NCBI GenBank assembly: GCA_021774015.1
Contig: JAJFJO010000054.1
Location: 1 to 6,922, forward strand
DNA from: Gammaproteobacteria bacterium
Lineage (GTDB): Bacteria > Pseudomonadota > Gammaproteobacteria > Coxiellales > Coxiellaceae
Length of the DNA: 6,922 nt
Direction of reading: 5' to 3'
Positions 6,463 through 6,922 of the stretch are shown piece after piece; within the stretch, counting starts at the first letter, position 1, and every line of letters starts with the position of its first letter. Position numbers and translations under genes: made by a program. The notes below the pieces were generated by a model that was given only the letters and a program-made list of their open reading frames with translations, made no database searches and had not been told where the DNA came from.

Positions 6463-6530
6463 CGCTTGATACGGAACCTAAGCGTTAGCGCAGGATTTAA
6501 AACCGCTAGCTTCCTAAAGGCACGTTTTTT
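6463..6530 (+). terminator. Possible terminator/hairpin cluster after the accessory gene
   Basis: AAGC-GT-TAGCG (6480-6490) pairs with CGCTA-GCTT (6504-6512), a 9-bp stem with a 2-nt bulge and 13-nt loop. CGCTT (6463-6467) could alternatively pair with AAGCG (6480-6484). A six-T run (6525-6530) lies 12 nt beyond the stem, inside GGCA...TGCC. This is a poor fit to a standard intrinsic terminator, but it is the only candidate between the gene and the tRNAs. The rest of 6447-6646 shows no ORF. Confidence 0.3.
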
Positions 6531-6646
6531 GCCAAGCCAGCTACAACTACCCGCAAGAACTGATCAAAAAATACCGTGTTCAAATTCTCTTAAGTTGATG
6601 GTATTATCGTTCGCCTTGATGTTGAGGCTCGTGTGTTGAAATGACA

Positions 6647-6655
6647 TGCTATGAT
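6647..6655 (+). promoter_or_regulatory. Extended -10 promoter element for the tRNA pair
   Basis: TGCTATGAT combines the extended TGn motif with TATGAT (6650-6655), five of six matches to TATAAT, and lies 14 nt before the tRNA-Ser 5' end. No convincing -35 hexamer has proper spacing; TTGAGG (6622-6627) is 22 nt away and TTGAAA (6636-6641) is only 8 nt away. An extended -10 can function with a weak -35. Confidence 0.45.
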
Positions 6656-6669
6656 CTGCATTGAGTCAA

Positions 6670-6762
6670 GGAGAGGTGGCCGAGCGGCTGAAGGCGCTCC
6701 CCTGCTAAGGGAGTATGGGGCTAAACACTCCATCGAGGGTTCGAATCCCTCCCTCTCCGCCA
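6670..6762 (+). tRNA. tRNA-Ser, anticodon GCU
   Basis: The acceptor stem GGAGAGG (6670-6676) pairs with CCTCTCC (6752-6758), with discriminator G6759 and an encoded CCA (6760-6762). The anticodon stem CTCCC/GGGAG (6697-6701 with 6709-6713) holds anticodon GCT at 6704-6706, reading AGC and AGU. A long variable arm (ATGGGG ... CTCCAT) marks the class II tRNA-Ser type, and the T arm is GAGGG-TTCGAAT-CCCTC. This is the serV equivalent, which lies downstream of csrA in E. coli. Confidence 0.98.
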
Positions 6763-6772
6763 AAAAATAAAG

Positions 6773-6791
6773 AGCACTAGACAATAGTGTT
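6773..6791 (+). other. Small hairpin in the inter-tRNA spacer
   Basis: CACTA (6775-6779) pairs with TAGTG (6785-6789) around a GACAA loop, extended by one G-U and one A-U pair. It lies 10 nt after the CCA of tRNA-Ser and could mark a processing site in a shared precursor transcript. It has no run of T long enough for a terminator. The 61-nt spacer supports cotranscription of the two tRNAs. Confidence 0.35.
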
Positions 6792-6823
6792 TGGAATCAG
6801 TAAGATCTACCGCTCACAGAAAT

Positions 6824-6900
6824 GCGCCCGTAGCTCAGCTGGATAGAGTACCTGGCTACGAACCAGGCGGTCGGAGGTTCGAATCCTTCCGGGCGCGCCA
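6824..6900 (+). tRNA. tRNA-Arg, anticodon ACG
   Basis: The acceptor GCGCCCG (6824-6830) pairs with CGGGCGC (6890-6896), with discriminator G6897 and encoded CCA (6898-6900). The anticodon stem CCTGG/CCAGG (6851-6855 with 6863-6867) holds anticodon ACG at 6858-6860. A34 is expected to be deaminated to inosine by TadA, to read CGU, CGC and CGA. D arm (AGCTCAGCTGGATAGAG) and T loop (TTCGAAT) are standard. It is the argV equivalent, following serV as in other gammaproteobacteria. Confidence 0.98.
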
Positions 6901-6922
6901 AAATCCCCGACAAAGCCACCTA

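Noticed and set aside
6590..6784. Minus-strand 64-residue ORF containing LAEREGFEPS
   Set aside because: It is the reverse translation of the tRNA-Ser gene, a well-known spurious ORF type; the tRNA fold explains the sequence fully.
6670..6900. tRNA 3' ends as integrase attachment sites
   Set aside because: No second copy of either tRNA 3' segment and no integrase gene is visible in the window.

Overview
The window looks like chromosomal DNA of a gammaproteobacterium. The order recX-alaS-lysC-csrA followed by tRNA-Ser(GCU) and tRNA-Arg(ACG) is the core arrangement known from Pseudomonas-like gammaproteobacteria; E. coli has the same block without lysC. The DNA is fairly A+T-rich. A tandem TTTAATATT box, which resembles the PmrA operator of Legionella and Coxiella, precedes a non-conserved gene. 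Together these point to the order Legionellales (Legionella/Coxiella/Rickettsiella-type, host-associated). This placement is an inference from context and one regulatory motif, not from a marker-gene search.

Layout. Positions 2-4249 hold a tight run of three genes on the + strand: the 3' part of recX (RecA modulator), alaS (alanyl-tRNA synthetase, overlapping recX by 4 nt) and lysC (aspartate kinase, 10 nt after alaS). A 264-nt spacer follows, with a hairpin element and then a leader carrying five GGA motifs in front of csrA (4517-4732). That leader suggests CsrA controls its own translation.

Positions 4733-6669 interrupt the csrA-to-tRNA core order. This segment contains a nested inverted-repeat element (4773-4870) that can form two mutually exclusive hairpins, and a clear intrinsic terminator (5047-5074). 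It then has the tandem PmrA-like box with a -10 element and one unrecognised 427-residue protein (5163-6446). The protein has a helical N-terminal half, a low-complexity middle with an in-frame 18-bp tandem repeat, a bipartite NLS-like basic motif and an acidic C-terminal tail. It is best read as a candidate Dot/Icm (type IVB) secreted effector under PmrA-like control. The core block resumes with tRNA-Ser(GCU) and tRNA-Arg(ACG).

How the parts relate. recX, alaS and lysC are housekeeping genes probably transcribed together, perhaps from upstream recA. CsrA is a global post-transcriptional regulator; in Legionella and Coxiella the CsrA and PmrA circuits both govern infection-cycle genes, so a csrA-adjacent gene with a PmrA-like box is notable. 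The main discovery candidate is this accessory gene and its control region inside an otherwise conserved block.
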